DNA of 64,000 nucleotides, from the NCBI GenBank assembly GCA_020073345.1, contig JAIQFI010000030.1, positions 1 through 64,000 on the forward strand. The letters are read 5' to 3'. This document shows positions 18,220-27,127 of this stretch, one piece after another. Source of the DNA: Terriglobia bacterium (lineage in GTDB: Bacteria; Acidobacteriota; Terriglobia; Bryobacterales; Bryobacteraceae). How positions within the stretch are numbered: position 1 is the first letter of the stretch; each line of letters starts with the position of its first letter. Made by a program: the position numbers and the translations under genes. The notes below the pieces were generated by a model, which saw only the letters and a program-made list of their open reading frames with translations, searched no databases and was not told the DNA's origin.

Positions 18220-19704
18220 ATGTCCAACCCAGCGTCAACACCACCATCGGGCCTACCATCAGGCACTGCGCCCAAGGAATCGCGGCGTTGGCTCAAGCCG
18301 CGTGTGCCGAAGGAGCAGTTATACCGGCTGTCCCCGCGACGTCCCAAACCGAAGCGGTTGGGGCGCCTGGAACGCTGGGATTGGGTTCGCCGCGCGATCC
18401 GCACCTGGTGGATCTGGCTGGCAGTGGCGATCGCCGCGCTCTTCGCCGGCTATTGGGTCGCGACCGCCATTACCGCCGCGCTGTCGTTCTTCTTCTACCA
18501 CATCACTCCGGAATCGCATGCCGCCGTTTATGCCCTTGAAACCGACCTGGACGTAGAATCCCCGGAGTTCCCCATCACCATGGCAGGGATGACCGGTATG
18601 CCCCTGGTGCCGGGCAATCAGGTGGCTCTGTTCAATAACGGCGACGAATTCTTCCCGGCGATGCTGGAGGCAGTGGAATCGGCCGAACATTCGGTCACCA
18701 TGGAACAGTACATTTTCTGGGACGGGCGCATAGGGCGCCGTTTCGCCGAGGCCTTCGCCGAAAAAGCCCGCAGCGGGGTTCCGGTGAAGCTGCTGCTGGA
18801 TGCCGTGGGCTCTTCCACGCTGGGTGAACCGGTGCTCAAAATCCTGGAGGCGGGCGGATGCCAGCTTGCCTGGTTCCGGCCGATCCATTGGTACACGATC
18901 GTTCGAGGTAACCACCGGAATCATCGGAAGGCTCTCATCATAGACGGCAAGACAGCTTTCACCGGCGGCGCAGGATTGGGAGATCACTGGCTGGGGAAAG
19001 CCAAGACCGTGCGCTCCTGGCGCGACATCATGATCCGCGTGGAGGGTCCCGCGGCGTCGGTCCAGCAGAGCGGTTTTGCGCAGAACTGGCTGCAATCCAC
19101 CGGCGAGATACTCACCGGCCATGATTACTTCCCAGTTCCCGCTGCCGCTGGCGACATCAACGTGCAGACCATCTTGAGTTCGCCGTTTGAAGGAACCGGG
19201 GCGGCCGGCACCATGCACCTGATCGCAATACAGTGCGCGCGACGCCATCTGCATATCGCCAACCCTTATTTCATTCCGGACGCGCGCGTGATCGACATGC
19301 TGGGCCATGCCTGCCGTCGGGGAGTCGCGGTCAAGCTCATGGTCGCGGGCGAACATAACGACACCTGGTGGGCGCGCCAGAATAGCCTGCGGCTCTACGG
19401 CAAGCTCCTCGAAGCCGGCGTCGAAATCTTCGAGTATCTGCCCACCATGCTGCACCAGAAGATCATCATTGTGGACGACGCCTGGGCATCGGTTGGCACG
19501 GCCAATTTCGACAACCGGTCGCTCGCCCTCAATGAAGAGACCAGCGTTTGTTTTCATGATCGGGCGCTGGTCAACCAGCTGCACGAGACCTTTCTCGCCG
19601 ATTTGGAGCGCTGCCGTAAAGTGCAACTGGCCCGCTGGAAGCGCCGCGGCTTCTGGCAGCGCGCGGGTGAGCAGTTCGCGTCCCTGATGGAAGATCAAAC
19701 CTAG
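18220..19704 (+). CDS. cls: Cardiolipin synthase (phospholipase D family)
   Basis: Condenses two phosphatidylglycerol molecules into cardiolipin at the inner membrane. The 494-aa protein has a cytoplasmic Pro/Arg-rich N-terminus, a membrane segment at about residues 66-90, and two HKD motifs: NHRKALIIDGKTAFTGG and LHQKIIIVDDAWASVGTANFD. Both catalytic His-Lys-Asp sets are intact. A conserved MEQYIFWDG precedes the first. The downstream nuclease-like gene starts 10 bp later; that pairing is common with Cls-type proteins. Confidence 0.9.
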   Translation: MSNPASTPPSGLPSGTAPKESRRWLKPRVPKEQLYRLSPRRPKPKRLGRLERWDWVRRAIRTWWIWLAVAIAALFAGYWVATAITAALSFFFYHITPESHAAVYALETDLDVESPEFPITMAGMTGMPLVPGNQVALFNNGDEFFPAMLEAVESAEHSVTMEQYIFWDGRIGRRFAEAFAEKARSGVPVKLLLDAVGSSTLGEPVLKILEAGGCQLAWFRPIHWYTIVRGNHRNHRKALIIDGKTAFTGGAGLGDHWLGKAKTVRSWRDIMIRVEGPAASVQQSGFAQNWLQSTGEILTGHDYFPVPAAAGDINVQTILSSPFEGTGAAGTMHLIAIQCARRHLHIANPYFIPDARVIDMLGHACRRGVAVKLMVAGEHNDTWWARQNSLRLYGKLLEAGVEIFEYLPTMLHQKIIIVDDAWASVGTANFDNRSLALNEETSVCFHDRALVNQLHETFLADLERCRKVQLARWKRRGFWQRAGEQFASLMEDQT

Positions 19705-19713
19705 CAGGGATCC

Positions 19714-20439
19714 ATGCACCGCTTCCGAATCGCAACTTACAACATCCACAAGTGCCGGGGCGTGGACGGGCGCGTCCACCCGGAGCGTGTCGCGCGGGTA
19801 CTTGAAGAAGTGAATGCCGATATCGTCTCACTGCAGGAAGTGGTGAGCCACGAAGGTGCCGCGATCGCGGATCACCAGGCCGATTACCTGGCCGGCCGCC
19901 TGGGCCTATTTGGCGCGATGGGAGAGACCCGCAAGCACCACGGTGGGGCTTATGGAAACCTGACCCTCAGCCGCTGGGACTTCAAGCTGGTCCGTCCGAT
20001 CGACATCACCATCGCCGGACGCGAGCAACGCGTGGCGTTGCGGACCGATATCCGGCTCGGCGGCCACATCCTGCACATGTTTAACGTGCACTTGGGGACG
20101 GCCGTGCGCGAGCGCCGCCAGCAGGCGATTCGCCTGGTCGATCGCGATCTGCTGCGGGCCATCGATATTTCCGGGCCGCGCATCGTGCTGGGAGATTTCA
20201 ATGAATGGGTGCGCGGGCTGGTCACGCGAACGCTGGTAGCCGAATTTCACCTTACGGACTTGCGCGCGCATCTTCCCCGGGCGCGCAGCTACCCAGCGTT
20301 GCTGCCCTTTCTGAATCTGGATCACATCTATTTCGACCATCACCTCCGCGTCGAAAAAGCGTTCTTCCATCGCAGCCGCCGGTCGCTGATCGCTTCCGAT
20401 CACTTGCCTCTGGTGGCGGATCTGGTTCTGACTGACTAA
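19714..20439 (+). CDS. Endonuclease/exonuclease/phosphatase family protein
   Basis: A 241-aa metal-dependent phosphoesterase of the EEP (Mg-dependent, DNase I-like) fold. Motifs in order: RIATYNIHKCRGVDG, SLQEV (metal Glu), FNVHLGT, VLGDFNEW (Asp/Asn) and ASDHLPLVADL (catalytic His). No signal peptide is seen. Its substrate may be nucleic acid or a phospholipid head group; the position directly after cardiolipin synthase makes a lipid role possible, but that is inference only. Confidence 0.88.
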   Translation: MHRFRIATYNIHKCRGVDGRVHPERVARVLEEVNADIVSLQEVVSHEGAAIADHQADYLAGRLGLFGAMGETRKHHGGAYGNLTLSRWDFKLVRPIDITIAGREQRVALRTDIRLGGHILHMFNVHLGTAVRERRQQAIRLVDRDLLRAIDISGPRIVLGDFNEWVRGLVTRTLVAEFHLTDLRAHLPRARSYPALLPFLNLDHIYFDHHLRVEKAFFHRSRRSLIASDHLPLVADLVLTD

Positions 20440-20446
20440 GAGACTT

Positions 20447-21199
20447 ATGCAGACATTTCGCTTGACGCTTGAATATGATGGCTCGCGCTTCTCGGGCTGG
20501 CAGGAGCAGATCAACGCCCGGACGGTGCAGGGCGAGCTGAAGCAAGCCGCTCAGGATCTCTTCCGAACCGATCTGGAACTGCAGGGCGCGGGGCGTACCG
20601 ATGCCGGTGTGCACGCTGTAGGGCAGGTCGCGCATTTGAAGATTCGCGGTAAGGCTCCCGCGCTCGCGGCTTCCGAGATCCTGCGCGAGCTGAATGACCG
20701 GTTACCCGCCAGCATCGCGGTTTTAGAAGTAACCGAGGCTCCGCCGCGCTTCCACGCGCGCCACGACGCCAAGTCGCGGGCCTACTTCTACCAGATCTCG
20801 ACACGCAAAGCAGCGCTTTCCAAGCGCTTCGTCTGGTGGGTGAAAGACCCGCTGGATGTCCCACGGATGCAGCAGGCTGCGGCGCTGATTACTGGGCGGC
20901 ACGATTTCGTGGCATTCCGCGCGGCGGATCCATCCAAACCAGGCGAATCGACGATCGTGGTCGTGGAATCGGCCGAGGTGTCCGTCGACGACAACCTGAT
21001 CGTGTTCCGCATCGAGGCGTCACACTTCATCTGGAAAATGGTCCGGCGGTTGACGGGAACGCTGGTGAAAGTGGGGCGGGGCGAAGTGTCCGTGGAAGAG
21101 TTTCGGGATCTGCTCAACGGGAAGAAGAATCCGAAGCTCGATATCGCGGCCTGGACGGCTCCGGCATCGGGACTGTTTTTGGAAGGCGTTCGTTATTGA
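20447..21199 (+). CDS. truA: tRNA pseudouridine(38-40) synthase TruA
   Basis: Isomerises U38-U40 in the anticodon stem-loop of tRNAs. The 250-aa protein has FSGWQ, the catalytic GAGRTDAGVHA with Asp52, FHARHDAKSRAYFYQI, and the C-terminal FLWKMVRRL-type motif (FIWKMVRRLTG). It is of full family length and starts 7 bp after the EEP gene. Its stop lies immediately next to the stop of the convergent second lpxA gene, with no spacer. Confidence 0.95.
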   Translation: MQTFRLTLEYDGSRFSGWQEQINARTVQGELKQAAQDLFRTDLELQGAGRTDAGVHAVGQVAHLKIRGKAPALAASEILRELNDRLPASIAVLEVTEAPPRFHARHDAKSRAYFYQISTRKAALSKRFVWWVKDPLDVPRMQQAAALITGRHDFVAFRAADPSKPGESTIVVVESAEVSVDDNLIVFRIEASHFIWKMVRRLTGTLVKVGRGEVSVEEFRDLLNGKKNPKLDIAAWTAPASGLFLEGVRY

Positions 21200-21988
21200 T
21201 TATTCGCGGCAGATGCCGCGTTTGCTCGACCGGATGAATGCGACCAAGTGCCGAATATGCTCGGTGGGTACTTCCGTTTCAATCCGCCGCAGCGCATCCT
21301 CGAGCTTCAATCCCGACCGATACAGGAGCCGGTACGCCGTCTTCAGTGCTTTAATATCGTCTTCTCCGAACCCGGCGCGCTTCAGCCCCACCAGATTCAG
21401 GCCGTGCGCCGCCACGTTGAAATCGGTATAGAGAAAGAACGGCGGAAGATCGCTGTTGACGCGCGTGTTTCCGCCGATCATTGCCAGCCGGCCGATCCGC
21501 GAAAACTGATGGATCACCACGCCGCCGGAGATAAAGGCCTGATCCTCCACATCCACGTAGCCGGCCACTAACGCGCAACTCGCGATCACGGTACGGTTCC
21601 CGATCCGGCAGTTGTGGGCAATGTGGCCGGAGGTCATGATGTAGTTCTCGTCGCCGATGACGGTCTCCGACTCAGGCTCCGTGCCGCGGGAAATCGTGTA
21701 ATGCTCTCGGATGATGTTCCCGTTCCCGATCTTGAGGAAACTGCGAGCGCCGCTAAAGCCCTTATCCAGCGGATCCGTGCCGAGCACCGTGCCGGCCGAA
21801 ATCTGGTTGCGCTCGCCCAAGGTGGTCCAGCGCTTGACGTACACGTACGGTTCCAGCCGCGAACCTGCGCCGATGATCACGTCGTCTTCGATCATGGCGA
21901 AGTCCCCGATGATGACTCCAGGACCAATTACAGCGCCAGGATGCACACGAGCTGTGGGAGCCACTTGCGCGGAGGGATCAATCGGCAT
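21200..21988 (-). CDS. LpxA-family acyltransferase, second copy
   Basis: A 262-aa LpxA paralog with hexapeptide-repeat beta-helix and a LpxA-type C-terminal helical domain. The catalytic His125 is kept (SGHIAHNC), as is VIHQF, but the residue equivalent to E. coli His144 is Tyr144 (AGYV rather than AGHV). It may acylate a different sugar nucleotide or use a different acyl chain. The start chosen is ATG 21988; the open frame continues to 22411 but overlaps the oxidase-subunit gene. It starts 11 bp after that gene's stop, not with other lipid A genes. Confidence 0.85.
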   Translation of the reverse strand: MPIDPSAQVAPTARVHPGAVIGPGVIIGDFAMIEDDVIIGAGSRLEPYVYVKRWTTLGERNQISAGTVLGTDPLDKGFSGARSFLKIGNGNIIREHYTISRGTEPESETVIGDENYIMTSGHIAHNCRIGNRTVIASCALVAGYVDVEDQAFISGGVVIHQFSRIGRLAMIGGNTRVNSDLPPFFLYTDFNVAAHGLNLVGLKRAGFGEDDIKALKTAYRLLYRSGLKLEDALRRIETEVPTEHIRHLVAFIRSSKRGICRE

Positions 21989-21999
21989 TCGGTGAGGAT

Positions 22000-22599
22000 T
22001 CAGGATATCAGGAGAATGACGAACAGCGCGATCCACAGCACTCCCAGAAAGTGCCAGTAGAAGGCCACGGTATCCACGGTTTCGCGCCTGGTTCCCCGGC
22101 CCAGCACCACGATGAACAGCGCAATCAATCCGCCGATCAGATGCGCTGCGTGGAGTCCTGTGAACATATAGAAAAACGAGCTGTAGGGATTCTGCGCCAG
22201 GTAATAGCCGCGCTGCACCAGGTTCCGCCAGGCCGCCAGCTGGGACGCCAGAAATGCCGCGCCCAGGCAGGCAGTCACCACCAGCAGGCGTGCCGCCACC
22301 GGATGCAGGCCGCGGCGGTATGCGCGCCGGGCGGCCTCGAAAGTGACGCTGCTCACCAGGATGATCGCAGTGGACAGCCACAGGGTGTGAGGTAAGGCGA
22401 CCGGCACCCAAAATGGCGGCGTGCGCGAGCGCCAGTAGAACGCGACCACCAGCGCCGCGAAAAACGCCAGGATCGAACCGCAGGCGATCAGCAGGCCCAG
22501 GCGGTACATCCCGGGAGGCGACTTGGAGGGATCTTCGAGCGAAGCGGGAAGTAAGACTACCCGGGACGTTTTCCCGGCCCGATCACTCAGTAGCGCCAT
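22000..22599 (-). CDS. Heme-copper oxidase subunit III family protein
   Basis: A 199-aa membrane protein with five predicted helices matching subunit III of cytochrome c or quinol oxidases: WLSTAIILVSSVTFEAA, the conserved GLHAAHLIGGLIAL (His-rich helix) and AFYWHFLGVLWIALFVILL at the C-terminus. Subunits I and II are not nearby, so it may serve an oxidase encoded elsewhere or be a NorE-like orphan. It is followed by the second lpxA within 11 bp. The start ATG 22599 faces the small membrane protein gene on the other strand. Confidence 0.87.
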   Translation of the reverse strand: MALLSDRAGKTSRVVLLPASLEDPSKSPPGMYRLGLLIACGSILAFFAALVVAFYWRSRTPPFWVPVALPHTLWLSTAIILVSSVTFEAARRAYRRGLHPVAARLLVVTACLGAAFLASQLAAWRNLVQRGYYLAQNPYSSFFYMFTGLHAAHLIGGLIALFIVVLGRGTRRETVDTVAFYWHFLGVLWIALFVILLIS

Positions 22600-22656
22600 A
22601 TCTTTATTTTACGCCCCTGATGAAACAGACCGGTTTCTGTCAACGTAGTAACTAGC

Positions 22657-22872
22657 GTGAGTCATTTGGTCCGCACTGTCATCGGCGTTGGCCTGCTGAT
22701 CCTGGGCGTGATCGGCAGTCTGTTGCCGGTGGTGCCCGGGTTCGTGTTCTTCGCGGCCGGAATCGCGGTGCTCGGCACGGACCACGTGATCGTGCGCCGT
22801 TTCCAGCCGCTGGTCCGCCGCGTGCGGGCCTGGCTCGAGAGGCGGGGCATCCTGAAACCCCGCAACCCCTAG
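22657..22872 (+). CDS. Small PGPGW-type transmembrane protein
   Basis: A 71-aa protein with two hydrophobic segments around a PVVPGF turn (IGVGLLILGVIGSLLPVVPGFVFFAAGIAVLG) and a basic C-terminal tail. This matches the small putative transmembrane PGPGW family, whose function is unknown. GTG 22657 is the start. Its 3' end overlaps the convergent SDR gene by 4 bp. It shares a 57-bp divergent intergenic region with the oxidase-subunit gene. Confidence 0.7.
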   Translation: MSHLVRTVIGVGLLILGVIGSLLPVVPGFVFFAAGIAVLGTDHVIVRRFQPLVRRVRAWLERRGILKPRNP

Positions 22873-23663
22873 CCCTTCGGCCGCTTGTAGCGTTGCGCCG
22901 CGCGGATGGACCCCCACCGGATCAGTCCGCCAGGCAGCAGCCTGAGCATCCACACGAGCAGCTTGTAGCGCCACCCGGGGACCACGAACAGAGAGCGGCG
23001 ATCGAAGCTGCGCAGGCTCTCTTCGACTACAAAATCCGCGGTCATCCACAGCGATGCTGGAATCACGGAGCGATCCAAGCCCGCCGCATCGTGAAATTCA
23101 GTCAGAATGAATCCCGGGCACAGCGCCTGCACGGTCACGGGCGACGATTTTACGGCCAGCTCGATCGCCAAGCCCTCGGTAAAGCGGTTCATCCATGTCT
23201 TGGTGGCGCCGTAGCTGACACTTTGCGGTGATGGGGCAAACGCCGCCACCGAAGAAACGTTGATGATGCCGGACCCTGCCATAGCGCGAGGAACCAAATT
23301 GGCCAATGCCGCATGCGACAGCCGCATGGTGGCGAGCACGTGCAAGCGGTGCATTTTCGCCTGCACATCGGGGTCGGCATCAAAGAAGTAGCCCAATGTC
23401 CCGAATCCGGCGTTGTTGACCAGCAGCCCCAAGTCGGCCGCGTCACGGATTCGAGCGGCGACGGCGGCCAGCGTGGCATCGTCGGTCAAATCGGCCACCA
23501 GGATCTCCGCGCGGGCGTGATACTGTTCGGCGATCTCGCGGGCAATCGATTGCAACCGGTCCTCGCGGCGGGCGATCAGCAATAAGTCATAACCGCGAGC
23601 GGCCAGCTTCCGAGCGAACACCACGCCCAGACCGCTGGAGGCTCCTGTGATCACGGCAAGCAT
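22869..23663 (-). CDS. Short-chain dehydrogenase/reductase
   Basis: A 264-aa NAD(P)-dependent oxidoreductase of the classical SDR family. It has the cofactor motif TGASSGLG, NNAGFGT, the catalytic Ser region NVSSVAAF and YGATK (Tyr-x3-Lys), and the PGF segment LCPGFILTEF. It resembles YqjQ/DltE-type SDRs with a C-terminal membrane-associating helix (YKLLVWMLRLLPGGLIRW). The substrate is unknown. It starts 3 bp after the YihY-family stop, so the two are co-transcribed. Confidence 0.9.
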   Translation of the reverse strand: MLAVITGASSGLGVVFARKLAARGYDLLLIARREDRLQSIAREIAEQYHARAEILVADLTDDATLAAVAARIRDAADLGLLVNNAGFGTLGYFFDADPDVQAKMHRLHVLATMRLSHAALANLVPRAMAGSGIINVSSVAAFAPSPQSVSYGATKTWMNRFTEGLAIELAVKSSPVTVQALCPGFILTEFHDAAGLDRSVIPASLWMTADFVVEESLRSFDRRSLFVVPGWRYKLLVWMLRLLPGGLIRWGSIRAAQRYKRPKG

Positions 23664-23666
23664 ATT

Positions 23667-24482
23667 TTAGACCTCGTCACGGCGATGCCCGCGAGCGGCC
23701 CATTCCGCTCCCGCCAGCACCAGCATCGAGGCAAGGAAGCTCAGGAACAGAATCGTCGCGGAGTAGCGAAATACGCCGTACTCCCTCTGGATGCGGGCGT
23801 CCACCCAAGGCCAGATCAGCACGTTCAGGTACTTCAAAGCTTCCAGCAGGAGCCCGGCGCCGATCGCCGCCGCAATCACGCGAGAAAGAGGCGGCCGTCC
23901 ATTGGGGAGATAGCGGTAGATCAGAAACAGGCTCAGCGAGGTCAGCGGCACGGCAGCCAGCTTGAAGAATACGACCGAGGTCCACAGCTCAATCCGCAAA
24001 CCGCTCGAGGATCCGACGCGGAGCTCGGTGATGCCAAGCGAAAGCAGGGCCAGACTGCCGCAAGAGAAGATCAGCGCCAGACTCACCACCTGATTGTGCA
24101 GATAACTGCGGTTCTTGCGGATGCCCCAGATCTTGTTGAACGCCACCTCCAGGGGTTCGAAAATTCCGTTCGACGAAAACAGCAGGAGCAGAATCGCCAC
24201 CCAATCGGTGACGGGCCGCTGGGGAAGATTGTTGCTCAGAAAGGAACCGAGCGCGTCGGGAAAATAGTCGCGTAGCGCAAAATCGATGGCCGCCACGGTG
24301 GTTTGCCGGCTGAAAAATAGCCGCGAAAGCGACACACTGACGATCAGGAACGGAAAGAATCCCAGCAGCACATTGGCGGCGACGGAAAATGCGAGTGCGT
24401 GCACCTCCGTTTCAGTCCAGTAGCGCAGCGTCGGGAGAATCGCGTCCCAGATGGATTTCGGAAACCCCCGGCGCGGCCGCAT
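23667..24482 (-). CDS. YihY/BrkB family integral membrane protein
   Basis: A 271-aa polytopic membrane protein of the YihY (former RNase BN) family. Six hydrophobic segments are visible with the family features ALAFSVAANVLLGFFPFLI near the N-terminus, FEPLEVAFNKIWGI in the middle and a Leu-rich C-terminal pair. The function of the family is unsettled; it is not a nuclease. It is divergent from the radical SAM gene across 70 bp and is followed by the SDR. Confidence 0.88.
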   Translation of the reverse strand: MRPRRGFPKSIWDAILPTLRYWTETEVHALAFSVAANVLLGFFPFLIVSVSLSRLFFSRQTTVAAIDFALRDYFPDALGSFLSNNLPQRPVTDWVAILLLLFSSNGIFEPLEVAFNKIWGIRKNRSYLHNQVVSLALIFSCGSLALLSLGITELRVGSSSGLRIELWTSVVFFKLAAVPLTSLSLFLIYRYLPNGRPPLSRVIAAAIGAGLLLEALKYLNVLIWPWVDARIQREYGVFRYSATILFLSFLASMLVLAGAEWAARGHRRDEV

Positions 24483-24552
24483 CCCATTAGGTTAGTGGAA
24501 ACCTGGTCGGTGAACAGACCTGCGAGTACACTAGGGACAAGCGTAAGAAACC

Positions 24553-25890
24553 GTGAACGTTGTTCTCATCTCCACCTACGAGCTCGGCCACCAGCCGTTC
24601 GGGCTGAGCTCGCCCGCCGCTTGGCTCGTTCGCGCAGGCCACGATGTCGTGTGCCTGGACCTGGCCGTGGCTCGTCTCGAGGAAGCTGCCGTTCGGGCCG
24701 CGGACCTGGTCGCCTTCTATTTGCCGATGCACACCGCGACACGTTTGGCGATGCCGGTGGTCGAGCGGGTGAAGCAGCTGAACCCCGGCGCGCGCCTGGC
24801 TTGCTATGGTCTGTACGCTCCCCTGAATCGCGACCTGCTGCGCGGACTCGGAGTCGAAACCGTGATCGGGGGGGAGTTTGAGCCCACACTGGTCGCACTA
24901 GCGAATCGGAATCGTCCGCCGGAGCACACGAACAGCATGCAGCGGCTGACCTTCCTGACACCCGACCGCCGAGGTCTGCCCGGTCTGGAGTTGTATTCTC
25001 ATCTACGGCAGAACGGGAATAAGACGACCGCCGGGTACACCGAGGCCAGCCGCGGTTGCAAGCATCTGTGCCGGCACTGCCCCGTGGTTCCGGTGTACGA
25101 AGGACAATTTCGCGTCGTGCAGCGCGAGGTGGTCCTTGCGGACATCCGGCAGCAGGTAGCGGCGGGCGCGCGCCACATCACCTTCGGCGATCCCGATTTC
25201 TTCAACGGCCCGGCGCACGCCCTGCGAATCGTGGAGGCGTTCCACGCCGAGTTTCCCGAAATCACCTATGACGCGACGATCAAAATCGAGCATCTCAAGC
25301 AGCATCGCGAGCTGCTTCCGGCGCTGAAGGGCACGGGCTGCCTGTTTGTCACCAGCGCCGTCGAATCCATTGACGACGCCGTGCTGGCGCGTTTGGAAAA
25401 AGGTCACACGCGCCAGGATTTCTACCAGGTTGCCACGTTGCTGCGCCAGATCGGGCTAGCGCTCCAGCCCACGTTTATCGCCTTCATGCCTTGGACCACT
25501 ATGGAGGGATATGGCGCCTTGCTGCGGGCACTCGTGGAATTGGAGCTGGTAGAGAACACTGCGCCGGTACAGCTCGCCTTGCGCCTGCTGGTCACGCAGA
25601 ACTCGCGGCTGCTGGACCTGCCCGACATCCAGGCAGTGCTCGGCCCGTTTGACGAAAAGGGCCTCGTATACCCCTGGAAGCATCCTGATCGGGACGTAGA
25701 CACGTTGGGCAACCTGGTGTTCCAACTCGTGAGCCGGCGCCAGGAGCAGAACAAGACGCGCACTGAGATCTTCGGCGAAATCTGGGAACTGGTTTTGCGC
25801 ACTCCGGCCCCGTCCCTTCGGCCGCAGCACGCGGTTGCCCATCTCGACGAGCCTTGGTATTGCTGCGCCGAGCCTGCCCCGCAAGTCTAG
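24553..25890 (+). CDS. CCAEP-tail radical SAM protein with B12-binding-like N-terminus
   Basis: A 445-aa radical SAM enzyme. Residues 1-120 form a Rossmann-like, B12-binding-type domain; the 4Fe-4S motif is C169-x3-C173-x2-C176 (RGCKHLCRHC). The C-terminal tail ends YCCAEPAPQV, with two TGC cysteine codons (437-438). This matches the family I recall as CUAEP/CCAEP-tail radical SAM (seleno)proteins, in which the first of the two is sometimes selenocysteine; here it is Cys. Reaction and substrate are unknown. GTG 24553 is the start. The ATP-grasp gene follows 3 bp later, so the two probably act on one product. Confidence 0.85.
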   Translation: MNVVLISTYELGHQPFGLSSPAAWLVRAGHDVVCLDLAVARLEEAAVRAADLVAFYLPMHTATRLAMPVVERVKQLNPGARLACYGLYAPLNRDLLRGLGVETVIGGEFEPTLVALANRNRPPEHTNSMQRLTFLTPDRRGLPGLELYSHLRQNGNKTTAGYTEASRGCKHLCRHCPVVPVYEGQFRVVQREVVLADIRQQVAAGARHITFGDPDFFNGPAHALRIVEAFHAEFPEITYDATIKIEHLKQHRELLPALKGTGCLFVTSAVESIDDAVLARLEKGHTRQDFYQVATLLRQIGLALQPTFIAFMPWTTMEGYGALLRALVELELVENTAPVQLALRLLVTQNSRLLDLPDIQAVLGPFDEKGLVYPWKHPDRDVDTLGNLVFQLVSRRQEQNKTRTEIFGEIWELVLRTPAPSLRPQHAVAHLDEPWYCCAEPAPQV

Positions 25891-25893
25891 GTC

Positions 25894-27120
25894 ATGAAGC
25901 GAGTATTATTGGTCGCGGCGACCACCGGCTATCAAGTCCGCGAGTTCGCCGAGGCCGCCCGTTCGCTCGACGTGGAACTGGTGCTGGCGACGGACCGCTG
26001 CCACATCCTCGACAACCCTTGGGGGGACGATGCGGCGCCCGTTCGCTTCCAGGATCCCGAGCCCGGTATAGAAGGTCTGGCTGCGCGCGGGCCGTTTGAT
26101 GGAATCCTTGCCGTGGGCGACCGGCCGGCATGCGTGGCCGCGCAGGCGGCGGAGCGGCTGGGACTGCCCTTTCATCCTGCCGAAGCGGCGCGGGCGGCGG
26201 CCAACAAACTGCTGGCGCGGGAACATTTTCGCAGGGCCGGAATGCCGGTGCCGGAGTTTCGCCGAATGTCGCTCGTCGAGGCACGCTCCGACGCCTCTGC
26301 CGCAGGCGTCCGGTTCCCCTGCGTATTGAAGCCGCTCGATTCCTCCGCCAGCCGGGGAGTCATCCGCACCAACAACCCGAAAGAGTTCCGCGCGGCCGCC
26401 GAGCGCATTGCCCGCATGCAAGAGGGTGACATTCTCGTCGAAGACTACATTCCAGGCCGCGAATTCGCCCTCGAAGGCTTGGTCACTGCGGGGAAGCTCC
26501 AAACGCTAGCGTTGTTCGACAAGCCCGACCCTCTGGAAGGCCCCTATTTCGAAGAGACCATCTACGTCACGCCTTCCCGGGAGCCGAATCGGGAGCCCAA
26601 TGACGTCCAGCGTCGAATCCGCGAAACCGCGCAGGCGGCGGTGACCGCCCTGGGCTTGACGGACGGCCCCGTACACGCGGAAATGCGTGTAAATGAGCAT
26701 GGGGTGTGGATCCTGGAGGCGGCGGCCCGGCCTATTGGAGGGCTATGCGCGCGCGTGCTCCGGTTCGGCACTCCGTATTGCACCCTGGAGCAGCTCCTGC
26801 TGCGCCATGCATTGGGCGGAAATGTTTCGAGCGCGACCCTGGCTCCAGGAAGCCACGGAGTGATGATGATCCCCATCCCGCATGCGGGGGTATACCGGGG
26901 AGTCCAGGGGCTGGAGGAGGCCCGCCGGGTCCCAGGGGTAGAGGATATCGTCATAACAGCCAAAGAAGGCCAGGAAATGCTTCCGTTACCAGAGGGATCC
27001 ACGTATTTGGGCTTCCTGTTCTTTCGGGGCCCCTCTGTCGATCTAGTACTAGATTGTCTGCGGGAAGCGCATCGGTACTTAAGGTTTATACTCTCCACCC
27101 CACTGCCGGTCGTAAAATAG
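25894..27120 (+). CDS. ATP-grasp ligase partnered with the radical SAM enzyme
   Basis: A 408-aa ATP-grasp enzyme that would join a carboxylate to an amine or similar nucleophile using ATP. Visible are the ATP-binding Lys region (FPCVLKPLDSSASRGV), the LVEDYIPGREFALEGLV strand and the Mg-binding HAEMRVNEHGVWILEAAARPIGG. The N-terminal 100 residues form a PurK/BL00235-like pre-ATP-grasp domain, and the C-terminus resembles the L-amino-acid-ligase capping domain. It begins 3 bp after the radical SAM stop. The substrate is not predictable from sequence. Confidence 0.88.
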   Translation: MKRVLLVAATTGYQVREFAEAARSLDVELVLATDRCHILDNPWGDDAAPVRFQDPEPGIEGLAARGPFDGILAVGDRPACVAAQAAERLGLPFHPAEAARAAANKLLAREHFRRAGMPVPEFRRMSLVEARSDASAAGVRFPCVLKPLDSSASRGVIRTNNPKEFRAAAERIARMQEGDILVEDYIPGREFALEGLVTAGKLQTLALFDKPDPLEGPYFEETIYVTPSREPNREPNDVQRRIRETAQAAVTALGLTDGPVHAEMRVNEHGVWILEAAARPIGGLCARVLRFGTPYCTLEQLLLRHALGGNVSSATLAPGSHGVMMIPIPHAGVYRGVQGLEEARRVPGVEDIVITAKEGQEMLPLPEGSTYLGFLFFRGPSVDLVLDCLREAHRYLRFILSTPLPVVK

Positions 27121-27127
27121 GAGCTTC

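Noticed and set aside
18319-19779. 486-codon minus-strand open frame
   Set aside because: It is antisense to cardiolipin synthase, whose HKD motifs are clear; long antisense frames are common in G+C-rich DNA.
21989-22411. Upstream extension of the second LpxA frame
   Set aside because: It overlaps the oxidase subunit III gene and has no acyltransferase pattern; ATG 21988 begins the LpxA-like sequence.
22610-22642. GAAAC/GTTTC inverted repeat as a terminator
   Set aside because: It lies between divergent genes, has only a five-base stem and no T-run; at most a weak operator.
25855-25875. Selenocysteine in the radical SAM tail
   Set aside because: The codons are TGC TGC, both cysteine; no TGA is present at the tail position, so this is the Cys form.
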